Program-made: the position numbers and the translations under genes
Shown: positions 36,268 to 46,196 of the stretch, one piece after another
Position numbering within the stretch: position 1 is the stretch's first letter
How the letters are laid out: each line of letters opens with the position of its first letter
NCBI GenBank assembly: GCA_016342685.1
Contig: JAEINU010000003.1
Coordinates: 62,001-126,000, forward strand
Origin: Bacteroidales bacterium
GTDB taxonomy: Bacteria > Bacteroidota > Bacteroidia > Bacteroidales > UBA12077
Reading direction: 5' to 3'
Length of the DNA stretch: 64,000 nucleotides
The notes under the pieces: generated by a model
The model's input: only the letters and a program-made list of their open reading frames with translations
Told to the model about the DNA's origin: nothing
Databases searched by the model: none

Positions 36268-38904
36268 ATGAGTAAAGAGAATTTGGAAAACGCTGATAAT
36301 AAAAATAATGAAGAGTTGGAATCTCAAAATGAGATAAACGAAAAAGAAATGCAAAGCGAAGAACTTCATAAAATAGTTCAACTTTCAGGAATGTTTAAAG
36401 ATTGGTTTCTGGATTATGCTTCGTATGTAATTCTTGAAAGAGCAGTTCCTCATTTATTTGATGGTTTAAAGCCGGTGCAACGAAGAATTTTACATGCAAT
36501 GAAACGTCTAGATGATGGGCGTTACAATAAAGTTGCAAATATAATAGGTTACACTATGCAATATCATCCACATGGTGACGCTTCAATTGGAGATGCACTT
36601 GTGCAGCTCGGTCAAAAAGATTTATTAATTGATACTCAGGGAAACTGGGGTAATATCTTAACTGGAGATAGATCAGCAGCTCCTCGTTACATTGAGGCAC
36701 GATTATCAAAATTTGCAAGCGACGTTGTTTTTAATCCTAAAACAACAGAATGGAAAAAATCATACGATGGTAGAAATGACGAGCCAGTTGCTTTGCCCGT
36801 TAAATTTCCGTTACTCTTGGCACAAGGTGTTGAAGGTATAGCAGTTGGACTAGCTTCTAAAATCTTACCTCATAATTTTACCGAATTAATTGATGCAGCA
36901 ATTGCATATTTAAAAGGAAAAGAATTTGAATTATTTCCTGATTTTTTAACAGGCGGTATTGCCGATTTTAGTAAGTACAACGACGGTATTCGTGGAGGGT
37001 CAGTAAAGGTACGTGCTAAAATTGACCGAGAAGATAAAAAAACATTAAAAATTACAGAAATCCCTTATGGCAAAACAACACAGACCTTAATAGATTCTAT
37101 CTTAAAAGCCAATGAAAAGGGAAAAATAAAAATCCGAAAAATTGACGATAACACTGCTGCAAATGTTGAAATTTTAATTCATTTGCACGCAGGAACATCT
37201 CCCGACCAAACTATCGATGCATTATATGCATTTACCGATTGCGAAGTGCCAATATCTCCCAATTCATGTGTAATTGAAAATTCAAAACCTGTATTTATTG
37301 GTGTTTCAGAAATCCTGAAATTTTCGGCCACAAATACAGTTGATTTATTAAAACTTGAACTGGAGATTAAAAAGCGTGAGCTCCAAGAAAGCTGGCACAT
37401 GTCTTCTTTAGAAAAAATCTTTATTGAAAATAGAATTTATCACGATATTGAGGAATGTGAAACATGGGAGTGTGTTATACAAACAATCGATAAAGGATTG
37501 GAGCCATTTAAAAAGATGTTACTTCGAGTAGTTACCGAAGAAGATATTGTGAAGCTTACCGAAATCAAGATCAAGCGAATTACAAAGTTTGATGTTAAAA
37601 AGGCAGATGAATATATCAAAGGAGTAGAAGCCGAGATTAAAGAAGTTCAAAATCATCTCGATAATATTATTGATTTCGCGATTAATTATTATAAGCAAAT
37701 AAGAAAAAAGCATGGCGACGGACGAGATCGCAGAACTGAAATTCGAAATCTAGATACAATAGAAGCTACCCAAGTAGTGGTTGCAAATGAAAAATTGTAT
37801 GTTGATCGCGAAGAAGGTTTTGTAGGAACATCTCTTAAAAAAGACGAGTTTGTAAGTGACTGTTCAGATATTGATGAGGTAATTGTATTTCTACGTGATG
37901 GTAGATATATTATTACAAAAGTAACCGATAAGGTATTTGTTGGCAAAGATATTATTCACGTAGCTGTTTTTAAACGAAACGATGATCGTACCATTTATAA
38001 TGTGATTTACCGTGATGGTTTAAATGGATCAATAATGGTTAAGCGTTGCGCTATAAAAGGGATAACGCGCGATAAGGATTATGAAATCACAAAAGGAACA
38101 GAGGGGTCGAAAATTTTATACATGACTGTTAATCCAAATGGCGAAGCTGAAATTGTAAAAGTTTATTTACGACCACGTCCCCGTTTAAAGAAACCGATAT
38201 TTGAATTTGATTTTACCGATCTTGCAATAAAAGGTCGACAATCAATGGGTAATGTTTTAACCAAATATGCAGTTCATAAAATTGTTTTGAAAGATGAGGG
38301 TGTTTCTACGCTAGGGGGCCGTAAAATCTGGTTCGAAGAAGAGGTGCTAAGATTAAACGCTGATGGACGAGGAAATTATGTGGGCGAATTTCATGGCGAC
38401 GATAAAATATTAATTATAACTAAATCTGGGAAATATAGGATGTGTTCCTACGATCTTATGAATCATTTTGAAGATGATATAATGATTGTAGAAAAGTATA
38501 GGGAAAACAAAACTTATTCAGCGGTTTATTACGATGCCGATCTTGAATATTATTATGTTAAGAGATTTGTGCTTGAACTTACCGATAAAATTTCAAGTTT
38601 TATTGGCGATAACGAAGAGTCGCGATTAATTAAATTAACAGAGGTTGAATATCCAAGATTAGAAGTTTCCTTTGGAGGAAGGCACAAAACTCGTGAGAAT
38701 GAGATTATTGAATTGGCAGAATTCATTGGAGTAAAAAGCTATAAAGCTCGTGGAAAACGATTGTCAAATTACGAAGTTAAAATTGTAACTGAGATTGATC
38801 CATTAATTGTAAAGGAAGAAGAGCTTAATGATGTTACTTTAGATGAAAATCATGATGAAGATGACACATCTCAAATGAGTTTATTTGAAAATGGCAAAGG
38901 ATAA
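36268..38904 (+). CDS. parC: DNA topoisomerase IV subunit A
   Basis: The DNA breakage-reunion subunit partnering ParE. The catalytic tyrosine is Tyr141 in APRYIEARLS. The quinolone-region segment HPHGDASIGDALVQL and the GVEGIAVGLASKILPHN motif are present. A charged, non-conserved N-terminal extension of about 35 residues (rich in Asn/Glu) precedes the core. The C-terminal half has the beta-pinwheel type repeats but no recognisable GyrA box (QRRGGKG), which supports ParC. The 878-residue length is common for Bacteroidota ParC. Confidence 0.92.
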   Translation: MSKENLENADNKNNEELESQNEINEKEMQSEELHKIVQLSGMFKDWFLDYASYVILERAVPHLFDGLKPVQRRILHAMKRLDDGRYNKVANIIGYTMQYHPHGDASIGDALVQLGQKDLLIDTQGNWGNILTGDRSAAPRYIEARLSKFASDVVFNPKTTEWKKSYDGRNDEPVALPVKFPLLLAQGVEGIAVGLASKILPHNFTELIDAAIAYLKGKEFELFPDFLTGGIADFSKYNDGIRGGSVKVRAKIDREDKKTLKITEIPYGKTTQTLIDSILKANEKGKIKIRKIDDNTAANVEILIHLHAGTSPDQTIDALYAFTDCEVPISPNSCVIENSKPVFIGVSEILKFSATNTVDLLKLELEIKKRELQESWHMSSLEKIFIENRIYHDIEECETWECVIQTIDKGLEPFKKMLLRVVTEEDIVKLTEIKIKRITKFDVKKADEYIKGVEAEIKEVQNHLDNIIDFAINYYKQIRKKHGDGRDRRTEIRNLDTIEATQVVVANEKLYVDREEGFVGTSLKKDEFVSDCSDIDEVIVFLRDGRYIITKVTDKVFVGKDIIHVAVFKRNDDRTIYNVIYRDGLNGSIMVKRCAIKGITRDKDYEITKGTEGSKILYMTVNPNGEAEIVKVYLRPRPRLKKPIFEFDFTDLAIKGRQSMGNVLTKYAVHKIVLKDEGVSTLGGRKIWFEEEVLRLNADGRGNYVGEFHGDDKILIITKSGKYRMCSYDLMNHFEDDIMIVEKYRENKTYSAVYYDADLEYYYVKRFVLELTDKISSFIGDNEESRLIKLTEVEYPRLEVSFGGRHKTRENEIIELAEFIGVKSYKARGKRLSNYEVKIVTEIDPLIVKEEELNDVTLDENHDEDDTSQMSLFENGKG

Positions 38905-38955
38905 GTAGGTTTAGTGATTAAAGCTTCTTAAATTTAATACTCTAAAAATCAGTTT

Positions 38956-39465
38956 ATGAGAATTTTTTTAGTGGGATTTATGGCAAGCGGAAAAACAACC
39001 GTTGGAAAAAAAATGGCAAATAGGTTAGGACTTAAGTTTGTTGATCTGGATGTGTTTATTGAAGAGAAGTACAACACAACTATTCGGTCAATTATTTATA
39101 ACGAAGGGCAAGATGTATTTCGTGAAAAAGAAAGAGAAGCATTAAATTCTGTAATTAGCGAAAATAAATCAGCTGTTATTTCTACCGGAGGCGGAACACC
39201 ATATTATTTCGATAATATGGAAAAAATGAAAAACGCTGGTGAAACTTTATATATTGAAGTTGATATTCCAACCTTGGTTGATCGTTTATTAAATTCTAAA
39301 AAGGATAGACCTTTAATTTGGGGAAAATCTAAGGCTGATTTAACTATTTATGCTAAAGAGTTATTCGAACGCAGACAAGAATTATACAATAAGGCCAAGT
39401 ATAAGGTTAATGGTAAAGATTTGAAAATTGATTTGGTACTAGATGTTTTAGGATTATCTAAATAA
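38956..39465 (+). CDS. aroK: Shikimate kinase
   Basis: Phosphorylates shikimate in aromatic amino acid biosynthesis. The 169-residue protein has the P-loop GFMASGKTTVG, the shikimate-binding DLDVFIE, and the GGGTPYY and lid-region RPLIWGK motifs. Length is typical. It follows parC by 51 bases and may be co-transcribed. Its stop is two bases from the end of the convergent phosphatase gene. Confidence 0.94.
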   Translation: MRIFLVGFMASGKTTVGKKMANRLGLKFVDLDVFIEEKYNTTIRSIIYNEGQDVFREKEREALNSVISENKSAVISTGGGTPYYFDNMEKMKNAGETLYIEVDIPTLVDRLLNSKKDRPLIWGKSKADLTIYAKELFERRQELYNKAKYKVNGKDLKIDLVLDVLGLSK

Positions 39466-39467
39466 AC

Positions 39468-41408
39468 TTATATCCGAATCCCAATTGCCAAAATATCATC
39501 GACTTGAGGTTCATCGCCTTTCCATTTTAAAAATGTCTCGTGAAGAATTCTTTTTTGTTCAGGCATATCTTTTTCGTGCATTTCTAAAAGCAATTCTCTT
39601 AAATTCCCAGCTCTAAATTTCTTCCTTAATTTACCACCAAATTGATCAGCATACCCATCCGTAAATAAGTAAAATAGATCGCCGGTTTGAATCTTAATTT
39701 TGTGATTTGTAAAAGGAGTAATTGCTTTGTCGCTAATTCCAACAGGCATTCTGTCTGCTTTTATTGTATCAAGCATATGATCACGAATAAAAAATAAATT
39801 ATTAAAAGCCCCAGCATACTCAAGGGTCATTTCATCGTGGTCAATTACAACTAAAGAAATATCCATGCCATCTTTAGATTCGTTAACTCTATTGGCATGT
39901 ATCATTGTTTTAATAATTTTTTTACGGAGCTCGTTTAATATATCGTTTGGTGAAACTATAGTTTTATCAAAAACAATTTCATTTAGAAAATTTATGCCAA
40001 TAATACTCATGAAAGCACCAGGAACTCCATGCCCTGTGCAATCGGCAGCAACAATTACAGATCGATTCCCCATTTGATTAACCCAATAGAAATCTCCACT
40101 TACTATATCTTTAGGCTTAAATAAACAAAAGCCTTGCTTTAAAACCTTTTGTAAGGTTATTTTATTAGGAAATAATGCTATTTGAATATGTTTTGCATAT
40201 TCGATGCTATCTGTAATATCTTTATTTTGTTTTACAATCTGTTTTGTTTGAATATCGGAAATATCCTTTTGTCGTTTTATTTCATCTCGTTGAGCCTCAA
40301 TTTCGTCTCTTTGAGCTTCGATTTCTTCTTTTTGAACTAATATACTATCGTTTTGAGATCTTAATACGTTATTGTTTCTACGACGCGTTTTATTAATCTT
40401 TAAAACAACTATAACGAGAACACTAAACAATAAAAGACCAATAATAAAAACAATATTCATGTTATGTTTTTGAGTCTTTTCCTTATTTAGTAAATCAATT
40501 TCTTGTTGTTTTTTATCAGCTTGATATTTGATTTCTAACTCTGCAATTTGAGAGCTAGCTTCTTGATTAATCCGAATACCTTTTAATTCATTAAACATCT
40601 CTAGGTAATTGAGTGCTTCGGTCGGTTTGTCTATTTCTTTATAAGCTTGAGATAAAATTTCGTAATTAAGTTCAAGCGTATGAGTGTAATCATGAATCTT
40701 ACATAATTCGATACTTTTTTCACAGTACTCAATAGCTGTTTTGTGATTTTTGAGTTTTAAATGAATGCCTCCAAGATTTAAGTAAGAAGTGGCAATTCCA
40801 TCGAAATCCTTAAGTTTTAATTCTATTTCTAAAGATCTATTGTAAAAATCTCTTGCCTGAGCAAACAAATTAAGATACTCATGAAGTACTCCAAGATTTA
40901 TATAAATACCGCTTAATCCTCCAGCATTATTTAGCTTTTCGTAAATTTCGCGTGATTTCTCGTAACATTCAATAGCTCTTGGAAAATCGTCAGTAGCTCT
41001 ATAAATAATTCCTAAATTATTGTATGCTCTTCCTATTCCATTCTCATTGTTAATTTCGACTTGGAGTTTAAGGTAATTTTTGAAATATTCTAAAGCTTTT
41101 GGATAATTCTCTTGTAAGTAATATGCTTCTCCAATAATCTGATAACAATAATCTATTATTTCAGTACTATCGTGTTTTTCTGCATAAATAAGGAGTTCAT
41201 TAGCCAAACGAATAGCCTTGTTGGGGGCATTATAAATATAGTATTCGGTTAAAGCGTAATAATATGGAATTTTCTTTTCTTCAGTATTATTTTTAAGAAG
41301 TGTTTCTAATGAATCAATATTGTAATTTTGCGAGAATGCATTTTGATTTCCGATTAAAAAACTAAATAAAAATAAAATAAAAAATATAGCTGGTAATTTA
41401 CTTTTCAT
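39468..41408 (-). CDS. TPR-containing SpoIIE-type protein phosphatase
   Basis: The 646-residue protein has a signal peptide, about five TPR repeats (residues 80-275, for example AYNNLGIIYRATDDFPRAIECY), and one membrane helix near 315-335. A short coiled coil of repeated EAQRDEI heptads (about 350-385) leads into a PP2C/SpoIIE phosphatase domain, with GDFYWV, ADCTGHGVPGAFMS and the metal-binding FTDGYADQFGG. TPRs outside and phosphatase inside the membrane suggest a transmembrane signal sensor acting on phosphorylated anti-anti-sigma-type partners; the target is unknown. The two most similar coiled-coil heptads are also near-identical at DNA level. Confidence 0.88.
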   Translation of the reverse strand: MKSKLPAIFFILFLFSFLIGNQNAFSQNYNIDSLETLLKNNTEEKKIPYYYALTEYYIYNAPNKAIRLANELLIYAEKHDSTEIIDYCYQIIGEAYYLQENYPKALEYFKNYLKLQVEINNENGIGRAYNNLGIIYRATDDFPRAIECYEKSREIYEKLNNAGGLSGIYINLGVLHEYLNLFAQARDFYNRSLEIELKLKDFDGIATSYLNLGGIHLKLKNHKTAIEYCEKSIELCKIHDYTHTLELNYEILSQAYKEIDKPTEALNYLEMFNELKGIRINQEASSQIAELEIKYQADKKQQEIDLLNKEKTQKHNMNIVFIIGLLLFSVLVIVVLKINKTRRRNNNVLRSQNDSILVQKEEIEAQRDEIEAQRDEIKRQKDISDIQTKQIVKQNKDITDSIEYAKHIQIALFPNKITLQKVLKQGFCLFKPKDIVSGDFYWVNQMGNRSVIVAADCTGHGVPGAFMSIIGINFLNEIVFDKTIVSPNDILNELRKKIIKTMIHANRVNESKDGMDISLVVIDHDEMTLEYAGAFNNLFFIRDHMLDTIKADRMPVGISDKAITPFTNHKIKIQTGDLFYLFTDGYADQFGGKLRKKFRAGNLRELLLEMHEKDMPEQKRILHETFLKWKGDEPQVDDILAIGIRI

Positions 41409-41506
41409 ATCAGCAATAGAGAATTGAAAATTAGTGCGTTTTTACAAACTAATAGTACATACGACTAAAAACTAAAAAAGATACATTTAAATGATTTTCT
41501 ATTAAT

Positions 41507-41540
41507 AAAAAAAGGAGCGTTTTTATGAACGCTCCTTTTT
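41507..41540 (-). terminator. Terminator of the MsbA-type exporter gene
   Basis: GGAGCGTT pairs with AACGCTCC around a six-base loop, extended by A/T pairs. On the minus strand a T run follows immediately after the stop of the exporter gene at 41542. Confidence 0.8.
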
Positions 41541-41541
41541 G

Positions 41542-43362
41542 TTATGCAAACGATTGTAAATCATGCAATTTTTTGTAAACACCTTTTTCCAGAATAAGCT
41601 TATCGTGCTTGCCTCGTTCGATGATTTCTCCATCCTGAAGAACACAAATTTCATCGGCATCGTGAACTGTTGAAAGTCTGTGTGCAATTACAATTGTAGT
41701 TCTATTTTTCATTAATTTGAAAAGGGCATCCTGAACCAGTTTTTCTGATTCTGTATCTAAAGCTGAAGTTGCTTCGTCGAGAATCATGATCGGAGGATTC
41801 TTAAGAACTGCTCTAGCAATACTTATTCTTTGTCTTTGTCCACCTGATAATTTTGTTCCTCTATCACCAATATTGGTTTGATATCCATGTTCTGTTTGAA
41901 GAATAAAATCGTGAGCATTTGCAACTTTTGCTGCTTCAATTATTTCTTCTTCGCTCGCATGTTCCATTCCGAAAGCTATATTATTATATATGGTATCGTT
42001 AAATAAAATTGATTCCTGACTAACAATTCCCATAAGTTTTCTTAAATCGTTTACTTTAAGATCTTGAATATTGTTTCCATCAATGCTTATACCTCCTTCT
42101 ACAACATCATAAAATCTTGGAAGTAAATCTACTAAGGTGGATTTGCCAGAACCCGATTGTCCTACAAGAGCAATTTTCTGACCTTTTTTAATATCCAGAT
42201 TTACGTTCTTTAAAACATAATCGTCTATATATTTAAAATTCAGATTTTTGTATTCTATTTTGTTTTCAAAAGTGTTTATGGCTGTAGCGTTTGGTTTTTC
42301 GTTTATAGTAACCGGAGCATCCAAAATTCCATTTATTCTCTCTACAGATGCTAATCCTTTTTGAATATTATAAAATACTGTCGAAAGTTCTTTTGCAGGT
42401 TGAATAATCTGAGAAAATACAATTAAATAAGTTATGAACTCTTGGGGGCTCATTAATGAGCTAGAATTAAGAACAATACTTCCACCAACATACATAACAA
42501 GAACAATAACTATGGTCGCCATTAATTCGCTAAATGGACTGGCTAAATCTTTTTTTCTCCACAAGCGAGTCATTAAGCGCGTGTATGACTGATTTTCTTT
42601 TTTAAAACGATCGTGAATTTTCTTTTCGGTTCCAAAGGCTTTTATTATTCGCAGTCCAAATAAAGTTTCTTCAATATATGACAGAAGAACGCCTAATTTT
42701 TTTTGCCCTTTTAATGATTTTCTTTTTAATGATTTTCCAATTCGTCCAATAACATATCCACTAACTGGTAATAGAATTAATACAAATACGGTTAGTTTCG
42801 GACTCCAGATAAACAGCATTGTTAAATAGATAATGATTGTTATTGGAGCTTTTATTGCATTGTTTAGTGATCTAACAATAGAGGCTTCAATTTCATTCAC
42901 ATCACCAGTCATTCTAGATATAAGATCTCCTTTGCGCTCATCGGTAAAGTAGGATAATTGTAAATCTAAGACTTTCGAGTTTAAGTGATTTCTTATATCG
43001 CGTATAACTTTGGTTCTTAAAGGAGCCATTGCATAGTTGCTTAAATAATGAAAAAGTGTTTTGAAGAAGACAAAGAAAACAATCATTACACTTACCGCTA
43101 ACAAGGCTTGTTTTTCGCCTTTATGCTCAATTATTTGACTAAGAAAATAATTTAAATTTTGCATTATGGCATCCGTGCTCAATTCAAACGGGATTGGATC
43201 TGTAACTCTTGGCTGGTTGTTAAATAAAATCCCAAGAAATGGGCTTGCCATTGTAAAGGAGAATAACGAAAATACGGTACTTAATAATGATAAAAGTATA
43301 CTTGTTAATCCTTTGCTCCAATACGGAACCATATATTTAATAACTCGTCCTAAACCTTTCAT
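41542..43362 (-). CDS. MsbA-type ABC exporter (fused permease and ATPase)
   Basis: An N-terminal six-helix transmembrane domain (about residues 15-320) is fused to an ATPase with Walker A GQSGSGKST, signature LSGGQRQRISIARA, Walker B IMILDEATSALD and H-loop IAHRLST. The 606-residue half-transporter would dimerise. Such exporters often flip lipid A or other lipids (MsbA), but peptide or drug export is equally possible from sequence. It is near an O-acetylation operon on the same strand, with about 90 bases between. Confidence 0.9.
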   Translation of the reverse strand: MKGLGRVIKYMVPYWSKGLTSILLSLLSTVFSLFSFTMASPFLGILFNNQPRVTDPIPFELSTDAIMQNLNYFLSQIIEHKGEKQALLAVSVMIVFFVFFKTLFHYLSNYAMAPLRTKVIRDIRNHLNSKVLDLQLSYFTDERKGDLISRMTGDVNEIEASIVRSLNNAIKAPITIIIYLTMLFIWSPKLTVFVLILLPVSGYVIGRIGKSLKRKSLKGQKKLGVLLSYIEETLFGLRIIKAFGTEKKIHDRFKKENQSYTRLMTRLWRKKDLASPFSELMATIVIVLVMYVGGSIVLNSSSLMSPQEFITYLIVFSQIIQPAKELSTVFYNIQKGLASVERINGILDAPVTINEKPNATAINTFENKIEYKNLNFKYIDDYVLKNVNLDIKKGQKIALVGQSGSGKSTLVDLLPRFYDVVEGGISIDGNNIQDLKVNDLRKLMGIVSQESILFNDTIYNNIAFGMEHASEEEIIEAAKVANAHDFILQTEHGYQTNIGDRGTKLSGGQRQRISIARAVLKNPPIMILDEATSALDTESEKLVQDALFKLMKNRTTIVIAHRLSTVHDADEICVLQDGEIIERGKHDKLILEKGVYKKLHDLQSFA

Positions 43363-43389
43363 GCGTATATTGTAATGTTAATAAGATGA

Positions 43390-43397
43390 CAAATGTA
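43390..43397 (-). promoter_or_regulatory. -7 box of the ABC exporter gene
   Basis: TACATTTG on the minus strand matches TAnnTTTG. No TTG is seen at the -33 position. The leader would be about 20-25 bases. Confidence 0.4.
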
Positions 43398-43451
43398 GAA
43401 AAAAATATACTAGAATATTTGTAATTGATACAGTATTAAAATTAAAAAATG

Positions 43452-44987
43452 TTAAAACTGGAAATAAATAAAAGGTTGAATTTCTGCTGATTTTGCTTGA
43501 AATAGAATAAAAACAACAACAATTACAATCAGTAATTTAAAAATAATGTGCAATTTTATAAACCAACCGCGATAATTTTCTTTAAAAGTTGAAGGTAACC
43601 AATGTATTAAAAAACCTATAGCAATAATGATAAATGTTTTAGAATAAGAAGATATCATTATTGGAATTAATTCTAATTGGAAATTGGTAAAAATTTGTTT
43701 TATTAAACCTAGTGCATCACCCATAGATTCTGCTCTAAAGAATATCCAAGCAAATGTTACCAAGTGGAATGTTGTAAACACTGAAATAAACCTGTAAAGG
43801 ATATTCTTACTTGAACGTGCCGAGTATCTTTTACTTAAAGATAGATTCATTTTCACCCAGAGTTTATGAATTACTAAACCAATTCCGTGAATACCTCCCC
43901 AGATTACAAATCGAAGACTTGCCCCGTGCCACAAACCACCTAGCAGCATTGTTATCATTAAGTTAATATACATTCTGGTTTTCCCTTTTTTATTGCCTCC
44001 AAGTGGAATGTATAAATAATCGCGTAACCACGATGATAATGAAATGTGCCAACGTCGCCAAAAATCGGTAATATTCATTGCTTTGTAAGGCGAGTTGAAA
44101 TTAACAGGTAATCGGAAACCTAAAAGCAGAGCAATTCCAATAGCAATGTCGGTATATCCTGAGAAATCACAATAAATCTGAATAGAGTAGCCATAAACGG
44201 CCATTAGATTTTCAAATCCTGTAAAGGATAAAGGTGAATCGAAAACACGGTCAACAAAATTAATGGAGATGTAATCTGAAATCAATATCTTTTTTACCAA
44301 GCCATTTAGAATTAAGAATATAGCATGTCCAAATTCTTGTCTGGTAAGTTTATATTTTTGATAAAGTTGAGGAATAAATTCTGCAGCTCTAACAATAGGA
44401 CCAGCAACTAATTGTGGAAAAAACGAAACATAAAAACCAAAATCAATAATATTTTTAACGGGCTTTAACTTTCCTCGGTAAACATCAACGGTATAGCTTA
44501 TTGTCTGAAATGTGTAAAATGATATACCAACAGGAAGTACAATTCTTGAGATATCAAAAGACGATCCTGCAATATTATTTGTTAGGCTAGCCAGATAGTT
44601 TATTACCTTAAAATCTGTATGAAATGTTGAGTTGAAAATATCAGTAAAGAAATATGTGTATTTAAAGTATCCTAATAAACTCAAATTAACGACTATACTA
44701 ATTGCTACAAATAATTTCTTTTTGAAGTCGGTTTTCGCCAAGTAAATTAATTGTCCAAGAGTGAAATCTACAATTGTTGAGAAAATTAATAAGGAAAAGA
44801 AATAACCTCCCGATTTGTAATAAAAGAATAAACTCATTGCAAATAAATAGGCATTTCGCAATGGGTTTTTCTTATATAGTATTGAATAAAAAACTAATAA
44901 AAAGGCAAAAAATCCCCAAAAGAAAAGCCTTGTAAAAAGTAAGGGTTTTGCTTCTGAGTAGATTAATATGTCTTTTAACAAGTCCAT
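43452..44987 (-). CDS. MBOAT O-acyltransferase (AlgI/DltB type)
   Basis: A polytopic membrane protein of 511 residues with the MBOAT core. YFSFFPQLVAGPIVRA-type sequence lies near residue 190, FCDFSGYTDIAIGIALLLG near 270, and the catalytic histidine is in GGLWHGASLRF. MBOAT proteins of this group move acyl (usually acetyl) groups across the membrane to decorate extracellular polysaccharides or teichoic acids. It directly abuts two SGNH-hydrolase genes, the usual arrangement in which MBOAT supplies acyl groups and SGNH proteins attach or remove them. The polymer is unknown. Confidence 0.92.
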   Translation of the reverse strand: MDLLKDILIYSEAKPLLFTRLFFWGFFAFLLVFYSILYKKNPLRNAYLFAMSLFFYYKSGGYFFSLLIFSTIVDFTLGQLIYLAKTDFKKKLFVAISIVVNLSLLGYFKYTYFFTDIFNSTFHTDFKVINYLASLTNNIAGSSFDISRIVLPVGISFYTFQTISYTVDVYRGKLKPVKNIIDFGFYVSFFPQLVAGPIVRAAEFIPQLYQKYKLTRQEFGHAIFLILNGLVKKILISDYISINFVDRVFDSPLSFTGFENLMAVYGYSIQIYCDFSGYTDIAIGIALLLGFRLPVNFNSPYKAMNITDFWRRWHISLSSWLRDYLYIPLGGNKKGKTRMYINLMITMLLGGLWHGASLRFVIWGGIHGIGLVIHKLWVKMNLSLSKRYSARSSKNILYRFISVFTTFHLVTFAWIFFRAESMGDALGLIKQIFTNFQLELIPIMISSYSKTFIIIAIGFLIHWLPSTFKENYRGWFIKLHIIFKLLIVIVVVFILFQAKSAEIQPFIYFQF

Positions 44988-46196
44988 TTAATTTGTTTTG
45001 TTCTGTATTAAATCAATCAGTGCTTTCGTGAATAAATCTCCCTGGATTTCATAACCTAAGCGTTTAAAATGTAATTTATCTTCGCCAGTTAAGCCTTTTT
45101 TATACCAGTCGTTAATTGAGCCTTGGCCTCCCATAATGTTGTAAAAATCCCAAAAAGTTAAGTTTAAATCTCGACTCGTTTTATAAATATTTTGATTAAC
45201 AATCATAATATTGTTATTTGAATACTGTCTGTTTTTTAAATGATCATTTGCTGTAATTACAATTATTGCAGCATGTGGGGCTATATTACGAATTTGGTAA
45301 ATTAAATCTTTAAAAATATACTCATGTTCGATCTTTGAAAAATTATCGTCGTAGGCTTCATTGGTGCCTAAAGATAAAATAATTAAATCTGGATTTATTA
45401 GTTTCAAATGATCCGAGAAATAATCGCATTTTAAATAAGATTGAGCAGTTGCTCCATTTACTCCAATAGTATGATAATTTATTTGTGAATTCGTATTTTC
45501 CAAAATAATTCCATATAAATCAAATCTGCTATTTTGTTTCTGATTAATATTTATACAAATAGAATCTGTTATTTGATTCAAATCAATAATGGAATAATTC
45601 TTATGTTTTTCAGTTATTTTGTTGTTTACATGAATAGTTAACTTATCAGATTCATTATGCAATATCTTTATTCGATTAAAGTAATATTTGTTTGGAATGT
45701 TGTACCTTTTATTCTTCATTTTTACACAAATAGAAGCGTTTGAATCTTTTGTTTGTATTGTAATTCCAGACAATCCTAACTTGCAGGTTTTGTCTTGATC
45801 GACATTTTTACAATACGTCCAATTTCCAGAATAATCGACTTTAAAGAAATACGGATTGTTAGTTTCTGCTATGGTGTAAGGAAAAATAAAACCGGGTGAT
45901 GCTATTGTATCAGTAGAAAACGCTTCAAATAGCTCTTGTTTTATTTTCTCGGTTAAAAATCCAGCTTGTAAATGTGAATCTCCAATATGAACAATCTGAA
46001 TAGTTTCTTCTTTATTTGTTTTGAGCGATAGAAATTTCCGAGAAAGTAAATTCAGTTTAGAATCATCTTTGGGAATTAAGATGTTATTTAAATCGTAATT
46101 AATAAATGGCATTGTGTTACATAAATTCTGCGCTATAATTTGAGAATTAAAGAAGATGATGCTAGCGAATATTATGATAGATTTAGTTTGGGTCAT
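44988..46196 (-). CDS. Secreted SGNH/GDSL hydrolase, second of a pair
   Basis: After a signal peptide ending IIAQN, the SGNH blocks are VHIGDSHLQAG (catalytic Ser in GDS), SLGTNEAYDD (block III Asn) and the DxxH-type pair in GEDKLHFKRLGYE. SGNH proteins in AlgJ/AlgX-like roles acetylate or deacetylate surface glycans in the periplasm. I chose ATG 46196, which gives a compact signal peptide and a 14-base overlap with the upstream gene. An in-frame ATG at 46214 would add six residues and lengthen the overlap. The MBOAT gene starts immediately after this one. Confidence 0.85.
   Translation of the reverse strand: MTQTKSIIIFASIIFFNSQIIAQNLCNTMPFINYDLNNILIPKDDSKLNLLSRKFLSLKTNKEETIQIVHIGDSHLQAGFLTEKIKQELFEAFSTDTIASPGFIFPYTIAETNNPYFFKVDYSGNWTYCKNVDQDKTCKLGLSGITIQTKDSNASICVKMKNKRYNIPNKYYFNRIKILHNESDKLTIHVNNKITEKHKNYSIIDLNQITDSICININQKQNSRFDLYGIILENTNSQINYHTIGVNGATAQSYLKCDYFSDHLKLINPDLIILSLGTNEAYDDNFSKIEHEYIFKDLIYQIRNIAPHAAIIVITANDHLKNRQYSNNNIMIVNQNIYKTSRDLNLTFWDFYNIMGGQGSINDWYKKGLTGEDKLHFKRLGYEIQGDLFTKALIDLIQNKTN

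Noticed and set aside
36268-38904. DNA gyrase subunit A
   Set aside because: No GyrA box is seen in the C-terminal domain, and it is paired with a short ParE-like B subunit.
40270-40345. Short tandem repeat or CRISPR-like repeat inside the phosphatase gene
   Set aside because: The repeat is the heptad coding of a coiled coil and stays in frame; there are no spacers.
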